From: Dryococelus australis
Lineage: Eukaryota > Arthropoda > Insecta > Phasmatodea > Phasmatidae
Reading direction: 5' to 3'
Assembly (NCBI GenBank): GCA_029891345.1
Contig: CM057003.1
Span: 5,684,709-5,748,708 of the forward strand
Length of the DNA stretch: 64,000 bases
In this document: positions 46,708-57,724 of the stretch, one piece after another
Layout: each line of letters begins with the position of its first letter
How positions within the stretch are numbered: the stretch's first letter is position 1
Notes under the pieces: model-generated
The model's input: the letters and a program-made list of their open reading frames with translations, nothing else
Database searches by the model: none
Told to the model about the DNA's origin: nothing
Position numbers and translations under genes: made by a program

Positions 46708-47507
46708 GACAGACGTGTTTTGTGAGAGGTGCGATTTCATTATGTGTGTTAATAAATAAATTTATTTTTACATGTGGATTATGTTTTTAAAGTTCCTTCT
46801 TACCAGTCACACAGGCAGGTACGGGCTAGAGGCGTCAAGACTTGTCATATATCTTGTAATTGTGTTTGTTTAATTTTTAGGGACATTTTGTTTTAGATCA
46901 CTATTTCCATACTGCGCACTCATGTAGTTGTGTTCATTCGACATCTTTCTCTCTCTCTCTTGTGTTATATAATCATACCTAGAACTCATTTAAACATTCT
47001 GAATTTCTCTCGTGCAACACTGTTATTCATTTGGAATAATACAGACATTCAAAGTCGCCAATGTAAAAAAAACTGTATATGAGCAAGGTCACTACCAAAC
47101 CCAAAAAAAATATTCTTAGACCACTCTTGTACAAAACTCTATACATATATATACCCTGTCCCAACATGCCACACCTCAACCGTGTGCTGGAGCTTACAGG
47201 GTGAGTATGTACCAGGGCTCCTGCTCCCCACAACAAAAAAAATGAAGACAATAATAAAATTGACACTTGGTACACTCTTGCATCAAACACAGACCTAAAA
47301 ATTAACCCTTTCAAGGCATTTAACCGTTTCATTAAATTTAACCCTTTTGGTAAATTTAACCAGTTCTATTTAATTAGCCATTTTAGATTAACTCTTTCAA
47401 TAAATTTAAGTAACCCTTTCAACAGATTTGATATTAAATTAATTGGGTCAATAAAAAACGAGGCATTCGCTTTGTTTCAGAACCGGCACGCCCCTACTAC
47501 TCTTGTG

Positions 47508-48797
47508 GAAAGGGATAATTCCGTGATTTTAAGCCTTTGTAATCAAATTATGTATCACGGGAGTTATTTGATTATGAAGCTCAGAAGCTGTTCTGTATGT
47601 ACATCATGTTAGCTTTTAAACTTCACAAAGCAGCGTAAATGAACAATGCGCATTATTTTCTGGAGCATATTTTTTTTTGTGATGAAAGGATTACTTTACG
47701 TTTGTTGTTGTAATCATTTTGCCGTAACATAACACGTGGTTCAAAGTATGCGCTGACATATCGTAAAGATTGATTTTTGCTGTTTGCAAACATTAACGTT
47801 GCCCTTATTTCCGGGTTTCTATTCCAACCACCGCCTCAACTTTTGTATGAATTATACAATTTATTAATATTGAATGGTGCATGTCAAACACGATTGAATG
47901 AAAACAAGTAAAAGTTGTTCTTATGTTGTGTCCCTAGCAGCGGAGAAACGACATATCTGATTTAGGAAGGGGTAAGTGTTTTGGCGACCCTGTACAAAAA
48001 TTGTTGGGGTGGGGAAATGGAGGGGGGGGGGCGAAGTGAATAAGCAAGGTTTTAGGCATCCCTAATATATTTTTTCTACCATTACAAATGTAATTTTGAT
48101 ACGATCGGTGCCTATATTTCATTATAAACGATAAAAATATATGTAGCTAATCTAGACTTGCAGATGTTACGGATCAGAAACATATTATAATTTTCCAACT
48201 ATAGTTATGACATAAACTTATTGTAAAATCACGATTCAAGTAATGTATTAAATTGGGAACATCTATGCAAGGTCAGGAATGGGAGCCTTTACACATCATT
48301 CTTGCGCATTTAAGCGAACAAAGCTGTTCGGGCGCCCATTTAACCTATTTCTGGCGCCCTTTATCAAGAGTTTGGAGGGTACAATGTACACCCTGCCCCT
48401 CTACCATTTGTTACACCACTGGTACACAAGCATTACAACGATTGGCTGGCCAGATTGCATATTGACAGACTTTCAGTGCTCAGAATTTCACTGCTTAATA
48501 ACATCGATTCGGGCTTAGAGTGTACGTTAGAACAAAATTTGCAACCAGAGAAAATTATTGTTTCGTGTTGGGGCCGATGTTCCTTTTAAACGGGCTTTGG
48601 AACGAAATCACACTTTACGGGCGAGTCAACTGCATCAGAAATTCATGGGGATAAGTAATAGGTTAGTATTGAATTGTTATTAATTTGGCCGATCAAGGCA
48701 TAACTTATACGGTTTGCTATATCTTATTAATTTTCGGGCAATAATAGTTTCACAGTTCAAGTGTATCACAAGATGTGAATTGAGCTACTCTTCGTAC
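47508..48797. other. No gene seen
   Basis: A G run at about 48021-48030. Frames at 48253-48518 overlap in two phases without a domain. Confidence 0.45.
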
Positions 48798-49165
48798 AGG
48801 CTGCTCACGATTATTCGATCACTTTTGAAATCAACCTTTGAAAAGTGTAAGTTAGAACGACGCGACGGAGCGAAAGTAGTTCCACTTCATAACGTTGAAT
48901 TAAAAGTTTTAGGTAAACATTTGTAAATACTGAAATTATTACTTTAGCCTTCTGTTTTTCTTACGCATATTAGAGCAAGAGCCAGAAAATGTGTAGTATA
49001 TATTATATATATATATATATATCGGTTTTTTTTTTTAAATTTAATTTCACAGTTTTCTTCACCGAAGCATGAATAAAGTGTCTAGGCTAACGGCGATGAT
49101 AATTTTCCACGTGGTGGAAGATTACACAATGCTCCACAAGTATATCTTAAGCAGGTATTTCATAA
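48798..49165 (-). mobile_element. Family A MITE copy 12, outer end missing
   Basis: Starts AGGCTGCTCACGATTATTCG and runs to CTTAAGCAGGTATTTCATAAG. It has lost its last 25 or so bases and is followed at once by a family F element. An AT microsatellite lies near 49003-49022. Confidence 0.85.
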
Positions 49166-49169
49166 GTAT

Positions 49170-49405
49170 AGGCCGTTCACGGTAAAGTGAGCACTTTTTA
49201 AGGCCCTTCCAAATTTTTCTTTCAAGCTATTTTTTTAATGTTGAAGCCACTTTTTATTATCAGTATTGTCATGCAGCTAATAAATACGGTGTATACTTTT
49301 ACCACTTTCCAAAGTTAATGTCTGAGACTGCTGTAAAACATATTTATTAATGGTTAATGCCTGTTGGGAGGGCCATAAAAGTGCTCACTTTATCGTGAAC
49401 AGCCT
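49170..49405 (+). mobile_element. Family F MITE next to family A copy
   Basis: TATAGGCCGTTCACGGTAAAG at the left, TTTATCGTGAACAGCCTATA at the right, both with TA. Its ends are nearly identical to family A ends, while the inside is family F. Confidence 0.85.
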
Positions 49406-51112
49406 ATACTCAGTTTCCAGATGTTTCCAGATAGCAAGTCTTGCCTTAGAATATGTACCAAAGGCTAATGAATTTATAGGCGCGTATGACGGACGACCCG
49501 TCAGACGTCTCGAAGGGTTACTAGTTGGCGTCGTGCAGAGTAAAGAAGCCAGTCGAGGTGTTACAGCGCCATGCATTGTCGGTAAACGGCGCAGCTGTGG
49601 TCTGATACTCTGTCTGAAGGAGAAGTATACCAACTGCTGCAAAATGCGGCCCGTTGGCTGGTTACAGACTTACGCGCGATCGTGGGCCTAGAAGTAATTC
49701 AGGAGTCTTGGGGTCCCCCCCCCCCCTACCTAGTTGGGTTACAAGGACCTCACAGGATTTACAGTCACAACCAAGGACCCCTGAATCATATTTATAGTGG
49801 CATTATTTGTTTACTGTAATTTTCGTATCTTATTTCAAAATCAAATTTGGGTTTAGTTAACGTATTTACTTCTACTTCATCAGAAGAGTGTGCAGGTCAG
49901 TAGTATAAATAAGTCGAATATTGGACAACTTTTCATACGATTAAAACTAAAATATAAAAATCAAATATATTATTAATTAACTATTTAAAATTGTTTTCCA
50001 AAACAACATAAACTTTTTGGACGCGGGGTAAAAAATATTAATTTGCGACATAAATATAAAAATAAGATTGAAAAAACTTAAGAATCATAGGCTACCCTTT
50101 GGGTTATTACAAAAATTAAGTTACAATTTGAATTGACTAATTAAATTCACTAATAAATTGTTACTAATAAAATTACTTCATACATTCAGCAATGTTAAAA
50201 TACGAAAATCAATTTTTTTTTAAATTTAATTTGCTAATTTTTATTTTTAAAATTATTTATTTAAAATTTTTTAACTTTTAATTTAATAGATAAATAATTA
50301 TAATTATATGAAAAGAGGTGCAAGCTTAGCCTCAAGTCAATCAAATTATATCGTATGTCGTAACAAAAAATAAATAATAAATGTGATATTAAAACACGGC
50401 TACTATTGGCCTCATTCGATTTATAATAGGCAAAAGCATAGATACCGAGGAGGTATGGTAAAAAAAAGGCCTCATATAAAGATGAACTCCTACTGGAAAA
50501 AATGTGATTTCTACACCCTTGCGTGTGACGGCGCGTTCAGGTATGCTTCCAAACTCAAGGGACGGCCGACGCCATCACAACAGTGTTTCCAATACCACCT
50601 TTGCAATTTGGTTCAAGCGGCATGGTTGCTGCTAAGACGTGCACTTGCGAATGACGAATGACTATTCATTTGTTTGTATGTGCTTCATTCACACTGCTGT
50701 ACAATTGAACAACTACGTGATGTTCTGAGTGAACCGAGAGCTCGGATGCTTTAACTCACGTGTAGTTTGGCCCAATTGTGTAGCGTTGTTAAGACTCCCT
50801 CTTCGTAACCATTAGAATATAAAAACTACGGCGATAGAGCTACAATTTTAATACTTCACTTATAAAAAGTTTTATGATTGTAAAATCACAAATAAATTTT
50901 AAAACACTGAAAAAATAAAGTTTTTTTTTTATACTGAAGGATGCTCAGTAAAATTAAACGTTTAGTTTTTAGACACCATAAGTATTTGCGAAGGAAACAC
51001 TGGGTTTCGTTTATGGTGTTATAGGCCAAAAAGAGGAATTTCTTTCAGCCCAGCTGCTACTAAATAATATAATAAACATACAACTTCATTTTGTTGGGCA
51101 TATAAATCTAAC
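49406..51112. other. No supportable gene; very AT-rich from 49900 to 50340
   Basis: 49410-49690 is GC-richer with short frames on both strands and no motif. A C run lies at about 49718. 49900-50340 is extremely AT-rich. Confidence 0.4.
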
Positions 51113-51390
51113 TCATTCAGACCCAGTGTACACAGCAGTGTACCTTAAACACTTTTAGGTAATTTTTGGTATGTACTGCACACTGCGAATGATCTGAACC
51201 GTAGGTAAACGATTCGCAAACCATCTTACTAGTCAATGTTATAATTGGTTCATATAACTGTAGCCGAGCATACAGCCCACAGCTCATTGGCTGTGACAAC
51301 GAAACAAGTGTTGTGTCGATTGAAGTACAGCACACGTCATAAAATCGTCTTCAACACGTAAACCCATAAATTAAAGTGGGTCTGAAAGTG
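51113..51390. mobile_element. piggyBac-type MITE (family E), inverted and decayed
   Basis: Ends CTCATTCAGACCCAGTGTAC and GTGGGTCTGAAAGTG, with CTAA where TTAA is expected on both sides. Inside, ACAACGAAACAAGTGTTGTG is the reverse of the 7000-region sequence of the 6912 copy. Confidence 0.75.
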
Positions 51391-52020
51391 CTAAGGCTTC
51401 TCGTGAATAATAAAGCTATCGCGTAAAGAGCAGAGAGTTGAAAATACATTACTCGTGCAAGTTTATATAAGCCTAAAGTAGGATGTGGACTCCGGAGTAA
51501 AGAGACACGAACACATAAAGAGAAATCCCTTGGAAATGAGAGGACTCTCTGGTCCGCGCTCTCTCGCGGTCGACTGTTTACGGTGCTGTGTCGGACCCGA
51601 GGAGAGGGAAGAAACCTCCCCTCGTGCGAGGGTCGAAAGCCGCTTCCACTGGGCTGACGAAGGCTTTCAGAGGTTCGCCTGAAGAGCTGCGGTCGGACCG
51701 AACGCCGCTGGGGCTGGAATACTTGTCGGGCCGCGTCGTCCTCTCTCGTCCTGGTCTGCAGGACTTGCGAGTCCTTTTGTGGAGAGCCCCTCCTCCTGCC
51801 ACGTCGGCGGCGATTCCTAATTTCCCCTGGCGCGGCATTGTCGCCACGGCCTACTTCGGCTCGCTGCCCTCTTCCCCCCCCCCCCCCCCCCACAAAGGGT
51901 CAGCGACGTCCCGGGATTACTCCGCCTTACCGACGGGCCGCGGCAAACTAGCCATCCACTGAGCAACCTTTGAAGAATTCCACTGCCCTTTACCTGCAGA
52001 TACATTACGTATCTATATTA
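51391..52020. other. CpG-rich island, no credible ORF
   Basis: 51530-51950 is strongly CpG-rich and holds long open frames on both strands (51351-51893 minus, 51588-51962 plus). These are Arg, Pro, Gly-rich shadows of the base composition and end in a C run at about 51876-51891. It may be a promoter or other regulatory island. Confidence 0.4.
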
Positions 52021-52245
52021 GAGTGGAGCATAGAGCTTCGGGCGGCTCGTAACATCAAGGTCTTGAGAGCCGATGAGGGTGAAACGAGGTGAGTGTCGAG
52101 CAACTCTGAAATGTAACTGCGGGAGAAACGGGAGATCCCGGAGAAAACCCGCTGACCAGCGACATCGTCCGGTACGATTCTTACAAGCGAAAATCCCGGG
52201 GGGTGATCGAACCGGAAATCGAACGCATTCTTGATTGGAGGCGAG
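52021..52245 (-). mobile_element. tRNA-derived SINE, 5' truncated
   Basis: The minus strand runs from box B region GGTTCGATCACCCCCC to the tail CCCGAAGCTCTATGC. It includes GGTCAGCGGGTTTTCTCCGGG. The box A region is lost at about 52245. Confidence 0.85.
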
Positions 52246-52928
52246 TACAGTATGCATTATATATATAAGATAGGAATATACTAATTATGTATAGAATACA
52301 TTTTGTACTTTCATGTGTTCTTCCGGGGCGAACGAGTATTTGGGTTTTCTCAGAGTGATCCCATATCACGAAGATGAATTGCGGATACGAAGGACTGCCT
52401 TTTGACCTCGACGATCATGGAGCCGCGACCTTCATCATCGCTAACTGTCTGACGCCAGTGCCGATTCTGCGATCGAATTTTCACCTATGTTGAAAATGCA
52501 CGTCGGCCTGAGAGGGCGGCCTGTAGGAAGAATCCTTTTCGCGCGACGAAGCATTACAACATTAGTCCCATGCAGTTTGTGCAAGACGATACATTGAAAT
52601 AACTTAACAATATCTGCATTCAGAAACATGCTGGGGCGTGCCGTGGTGCTGCATTGTTCAGTACAAAGTCCAAGATGTGCATCGACCAATGGCGAAGCGT
52701 GGTGGGAGTCTGCTGTAGTTCTAGGCACTTTTATTGCAAAATACAAATACAGTTAACGCAGAAAGCGACGAAATATACCGATGGACCTGGATATGTACTT
52801 TTTAAAGCGAGTTTATTAAATAAAATGTCCACCTTTCAACTTTTACTTTTGGAGGTAGGACTATAAAATTTTGTTTTCAAATAGGGGAAATTTATTTTAA
52901 CTTGCGATCCACACTCACCAGATTAAAC
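52246..52928. other. No supportable gene
   Basis: A 101-codon minus frame at 52441-52746 has no recognisable motif and no clear initiator context. Confidence 0.4.
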
Positions 52929-53182
52929 ACCACAATCACAATCAGCACAACAATCAATCAGTACCACAATCCCAATCAGCACCACAATCCCAATCAGCAC
53001 CACAATACCAATCAGTACCACAATCATAATCAGCACCACAATCCCAATCAGCACAACAATACCAATCAGTACCACAATCCTAATCAGCACTACAATCCCA
53101 ATCAGCACCACAATCGCAATCAGCACCACAATCTTAGTCAGCACCACAATCAGCACCACAATCCCAATCAGCACCACCACCA
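52929..53182. repeat. 18-bp minisatellite, about 14 copies
   Basis: The unit ACCACAATCCCAATCAGC recurs with small changes. Because 18 is a multiple of three it stays open in several frames, which gives false His-Asn-Gln or Ile-Val ORFs. Confidence 0.95.
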
Positions 53183-53227
53183 CCACATCGTGTGATTGAT
53201 CAGCTGCAATCACCTGGCAACTCGGTG

Positions 53228-53324
53228 ATTGGCTGGTCGGTGCCCGCACAATGTATTAATGGTACAGTAAAATTGGTTCAGAGTCAATATGACGTCATTT
53301 GGCTTGCATGCTGCATATTATAAG
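53228..53324 (+). promoter_or_regulatory. Compact promoter-like block
   Basis: ATTGG (inverted CCAAT) at 53228-53232, the full CRE palindrome TGACGTCA at 53290-53297, and TATTATAAG at 53316-53324, in the order and spacing of a Pol II promoter. The ATG of the next ORF lies about 145 bases after the TATA box. GAGGTAAGC just downstream could act as a 5' splice site. Confidence 0.5.
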
Positions 53325-53466
53325 CAGTAGGGAGGTAAGCTCGGAGGCTTAGTTTGACATAAGTTGTCGTGAAATGTAGATCGTCTCGGCCAGCTTCTGC
53401 CTCTTCGCATCTAAGTCATATTCTGCATCTGCGATGTCTTAAGGCATTCCAGAGCTAATTGTAACT

Positions 53467-53727
53467 ATGGCAGTGTCATCGACTTCTTCGGGAGTGGTAC
53501 CTAGAACATCATTGCTGACATTACCTGATTATTTTGCTCCAGCACCATCTCCAATAGGCCTGTCCGAGTCTTTGCCTGAACCACTGCGTCGTCATCTAAA
53601 TCACTTTTGTGATAAGGCATTTCCTTTCGACCATAATGCACAGCGACATGAGTGCTTTAATTGTGCTACGAATCCCTGTCGTATGTTATATTTGTGTGAC
53701 AGATGCAAGTATGAATTACAGCCATAG
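53467..53727 (+). CDS. Small cysteine-rich ORF, unknown function
   Basis: An 86-codon frame with a genuine ATG (ACTATGG) behind the promoter-like block at 53228-53324. The N-terminal half is rich in Ser, Pro and Leu. The C terminus holds paired cysteines, HECFNCATNPCRM then LCDRCKYEL (C-x2-C-x4-C-x5-C-x2-C), which looks like a small zinc-binding module. I know no family that fits. It could be a first exon or a gene of an unrecognised mobile element, since minisatellite and satellite-like arrays lie on both sides. No polyadenylation signal is obvious nearby. Confidence 0.45.
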   Translation: MAVSSTSSGVVPRTSLLTLPDYFAPAPSPIGLSESLPEPLRRHLNHFCDKAFPFDHNAQRHECFNCATNPCRMLYLCDRCKYELQP

Positions 53728-53789
53728 CGACAGTGTATTTAAAACATGCAAAGACCTTCAAAGGTGAAGTGAATTTCTCGTTCGTTACC

Positions 53790-54245
53790 TCGGTACCAGG
53801 TTTACTGCAAGCAGGTCTCATGTAACTTTTCTCGAGTTTTTGTTTTCAAGGTTATTCAAGGTCATGAGGTCAAGGTGAAGGTTACCTGCACTCACTATGG
53901 TTGTAGTCAGTAACACAATATACTTGACTTCTATACATTTTTCTCGAGTTTTTGTTGTCAATGTCATTCAAGGTCATGGGATAAAGGTCGACGTCACCTG
54001 CATCTAACTTGGGGGTATTAGTGTGTAACATCATATTCTTGCTGACTTTTATGTATTTTTCTCGAGTTTTGGTTTTTAAGGCCATCCAAGTTCATGGGGT
54101 CAAGGTTGAGGTCACTTACATCCAATATGGTGGTAGTAGTTTGTAACATCATATGCTTGCTGACTTTTATGGATTTTTATAGAGTTTTTGTTTTCAAGGT
54201 TATTCGAGGTCATGGGGTCAAGGTTGTCACTTGCGTTCAACATGG
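53790..54245. repeat. 118-bp tandem array with TCAAGGTCA half sites
   Basis: Four diverged units, anchored at the CTCGAGTTTTTGTTTTCAAGG block at about 53831, 53943, 54061 and 54179. Units carry TTCAAGGTCATGGGGTCAAGG followed by GTCACCTGCATCCAA and GTAACATCATATTCTTGCTG. TCAAGGTCA is the extended monomer site of FTZ-F1/ERR-type nuclear receptors; whether it is bound here is unknown. Confidence 0.85.
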
Positions 54246-55222
54246 CTGCTATGGTGGCTGACAGCACGAAGATGGCTGACTGGATGTGAGCTATGGGGAT
54301 GGAGGCTTGGCGACAAATTTATTATGTGAGGGTGGTGAGGAGACCCTCAGAAAATTAATGTTTTAAATAGATTTAAAATAGTGTTTTAATAATGCATTTG
54401 TTGGTTTTTTAAATTTAATTTAATTTTCTTATTTTTAGGGTTAAAGGTTAAGGGCCCTGACCCAAGGTCACCTGGGTCGCTAATCCCGGTCAACTACTCC
54501 GAAAAACTGTGAAATTTCTGGGAATTAATTTTTTGAAACTAGGAAAAAAAGAAGATTTTTAGGAAAATTATTAGGAAAATAAGGGACATTTTTAGAGAAA
54601 TTTAGTCGATTTTGAGGGGGAAAAAAGGGAAAGAAGAGAAAAATGATGGCGTAAAGGTGACTTCACAACATGGCGAACCCCCGGCTCCAGCTCTACGACG
54701 CCCCACGCCCTTATTTCTCAATGCCCTTTTGCTCACCACTACCCCACTTGTCTAACATTCTTGCTGATACTATAGTGTTTACATTTGTGGAAAAATGATT
54801 TACTTAATTTCGTTTCTGTTAGATTTGTGCGCATAAATGTATTAATTATAATATTAATATAATACGCATGTTTTTAATATTCACAGTTTCATTTAATGCG
54901 CGGTTGAATAGTTATCTATCAGGTGTGTGACGAATGTGAAATTTTCATTGGCGGATAGTTCAAAATGAAGAGGAAACAAACAGTTAATTAATAGTGCTTG
55001 AAGTGCTCATTTGAATGGGAACATTTTGCAGCACATCCTGGGATATTCTGATGCAGTAATAATCCTTGTCCGCAGGAAATAAAGCTAATCAATAAGGTAG
55101 CGGCCAGAGTAAAAAATAAGACCAGCTGCAATAATCATATTGTTTTTCAATGAGGTTTTATCAAACTACTTAGGTATTTAAGGCCGGAAGAGAAATATTT
55201 ATGTGTCTAATAAGTTAAACGT
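54246..55222. other. No gene; purine-rich stretch
   Basis: 54540-54650 is dominated by A and G on the plus strand. GGTCAAC/AAGGTCACC motifs continue near 54460. No ORF. Confidence 0.4.
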
Positions 55223-55643
55223 TAGTCTATTCGCAATTTATTCACACTTATTTAATGAAACCTTTGAAAAATTATCCCCAAGTATGACTTAACCTACTTA
55301 GTTGTTTCCGAAATATGCCATATATCGCAAGCGTTTTATACTTATGTTCCATAAAACTTCTTATTTATTGTCTAATTTAATTTTATTTAAAATTAACCTA
55401 TAGATTATTAAATTTAATTTCTGACAAATATTATTATAAACAGAGAGAAAACATGTGTGTTGGTAATGATTAGTGAAAAATAGTTCTCATGCGAAGCATT
55501 ATTACACTGAGGGCTCACGAATGCGGTATGTTGTCCCTTTGTACAGTACATCATTTTCTAGAGCCGGTCTAGCTTTGTTTTTTTTTTTTATATCCTGGTA
55601 ATAGAACAGGGCTTCAGAAAAGTTGTAAATTGCAATGAATGGA
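55223..55643 (+). mobile_element. Family B MITE copy 4
   Basis: AGTCTATTCGCAATTTATTC at the left, TTGCAATGAATGGACT at the right. Core blocks CAAGTATGACTTAACC and GCAAGCGTTTTATACTTATG are present. A T run replaces part of the GGCGGAGG region. Confidence 0.8.
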
Positions 55644-56520
55644 CTACAAACAATAACTTTCATATAAAAATGTGAAATACGTAGCCACATGATCCAAAAG
55701 AACTATGCCCTCGAGGTCGCTTGGAGTATTTAGAGCAACTTGGAAGTCTGGCGTTACCTTCAAATGAAATTCTGGAATTCCCACATCTCCAGTAATTACT
55801 TACCCTAGCCGCGCCAAGCGACGGTCAGTTCCAGTTCACGGACTGCACTGCTCAGGGAAAACCAATTTCCGACGTTAATCATGGTTTGTTTTATGTACAG
55901 CACGACGCATCGTGGTTTAAGTCCCGTTTGTAGAACTAGAGGTAACGTTTATTTCTTTTTTTCCGGCGTCTGCTGATCATCCGGTCTCCCGTTTCACCTC
56001 TTTTCAATTACCGCCTGTCCTGAGCAGTGCGCCGTTTCAACTCACATAATAAAATTGCAGAGCACAGTTTCATTAAAGGAAAAAAAAAAGTGAACCACGT
56101 TAACATAGGCGATCCATCGATTGGGTTGTTCTCTGTTCCGCATATATGAGAACATACGAGTCTGGTACCGTATGAAATATACACCAATTTATGGTGACGA
56201 TATCACAGCTCTTGTCGCCTGCCTAATGGAAAAAAATAACAAAGAAGCGACAAAGGGGTAGTTGAGTGAAGGGGTTTCAACGAAGAACCAATAAAACTTC
56301 TGTAGTATCACAGAACGTACGTTTCAAGTTTACTGGAGTGAAAAATCCAGATATTGTTGAAGTCCTTCCGTAGGAAAAAGTACATATTTGGTATTAAGAA
56401 CAACAGTGTTTTCTGCCGCAGAGTAGTTAAGTATACAGAGGATAATTGACGAAGCGGTTCCTTTGATGTGGGCATACCCACACTGTGGGAACGGGTCTTT
56501 ATTCTAATTGACGACTTTAA
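55644..56520. other. No supportable gene
   Basis: No repeat or motif placed. A minus frame at 56308-56553 has no domain. Confidence 0.45.
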
Positions 56521-57516
56521 GGCTGGTTTCACCACACAACGTTTACTTACCAAGCCTACTTTAAGAACGAATTAACTGGGATTACTGGTCGATTGCATTT
56601 CACCACTGTTAAAAAGCGATCAACTTAAACTTACCCGAGTTTTAGTTTAAACGCCCATGTTCGGCTGTTTAACTTCTTAAACTCCGCTTAAGAAAGAAAA
56701 ATGGCAGCCGAAACATAGGGCGATACTTTGAAGGCTATTATAAATTCGACAGACGCCTTCGTTGGTATCACAATATTAATTACAGTTCCTGCGATGTAGT
56801 TTTGATTGATATTTGTTATACGAATACATACCGAAACGAAAGTTAGATTGGTTATGCAAAAGATACATGTCATAGACATTTTTAATATAAAATTAATGAT
56901 GAATGATATGCATGTTACGTAAAACTGTTAGCCCACATTAAAATTATGTTTGTACTTTGTCTCTTTAAGCCAAGTAGGCTAAAGTGACATTGACAATGAA
57001 GTATAATTCTGTTGTTTGTTGCTGTGATTTGCTAGTTTCTCTACATATGGCAGCAATAATAAACATTTTAATGCCCGAGGACAGTGAAAATTTGATTCAC
57101 CAAAAATCATGTTATATGTTGCCTGAATTAAAATCCGCAGCGATTATTATTCAAACAAGCGATTTCCCATTCACAACATTATTTGTCCTGTTATATTTTA
57201 CAACGTGAAAGTTTCCGCACGCTGTATCCACACTGTTTAATATTTTATATGATTTATGTATTTCTTTCTGCCAGGATTTCAAAAACAACGCAACTCAGAT
57301 TCCATCGATTAGTGAGCAAAATCCTTGACACCGCCTTCTAAATGCACCATTTTCTTCAAATGTTGGACCCTAAACTTATATTTTCTACACTGGTTTAATT
57401 TTCTGCTAGATGTGCGTCGTGAAATGCTCCGACCTTAAACGCCGGTCAATGAAGAGTTTAAATGTTACCTTCGTTTAGTTAAGCCGAGTTGAATGAATAA
57501 TTAGTGAAACTGGCCC
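56521..57516. mobile_element. PIF/Harbinger-like element 1
   Basis: GGCTGGTTTCACCACACAACG at the left and TTAGTGAAACTGGCCC at the right form an inverted repeat, flanked by TAA and TTA (TWA-type 3-bp target). Subterminal blocks AACTTAAAC and GTTTAAG-like words recur at both ends. About 1 kb, AT-rich inside; a minus frame near 56688-56879 shows no transposase motif. The class is assigned from ends and target only. Confidence 0.6.
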
Positions 57517-57724
57517 TTACACTGAGAACTGTTCCGTATTGGTTGGGCTTCAGGTTGGCGAGATGGTTGTGAGGCGCTGACTCGCGAACGGCACGCTAAC
57601 ATGTTGCTAGCCGCAGACATCAGTTTGGGGAGGAACGGGTTAAATACTTGCCAAGGCGGAGACCCTACTCCTGCTTGAACTTGCATGAACTGGAGCCTGC
57701 ACGAAATGTGTCTCGCTTCCCTAA

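Larger units (their letters stand above)
36778..47501. mobile_element. Giant 10.7-kb palindromic (fold-back) transposable element
   Basis: The two edges are inverted repeats: AATAGTAGAGGCGTGCGG at 36778 and, reversed, AGTAGTAGGGGCGTGCCGG at 47501, with about 34 of the outer 40 bases alike. CTTGTG flanks both sides (36772-36777 and 47502-47507). Inverted similarity continues inward through the whole left arm (36778 to about 40890) against the right arm (about 41860 to 47501). Paired landmarks are 37075 with 47210, 37590 with 45990, 38290 with 45390, 38820 with 43740, 39120 with 43425, 39400 with 43090, 39880 with 42610, and 40620 with 42160. The right arm carries two extra segments (43969-45165 and 45993-46707). 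The loop is about 1 kb. Long-arm elements are known (FB, Galileo), but I cannot assign this one. Each arm has a TATA box and an inward-reading gene copy. Confidence 0.9.

Noticed and set aside
51351..51893. 180-codon minus-strand frame
   Set aside because: Arg, Pro and Gly-rich product of a CpG-rich block, begins inside a C/G homopolymer, and other frames on both strands are equally open.
52902..53249. His-Asn-Gln-rich and Ile-Val-rich frames
   Set aside because: Both are readings of the 18-bp minisatellite on opposite strands.
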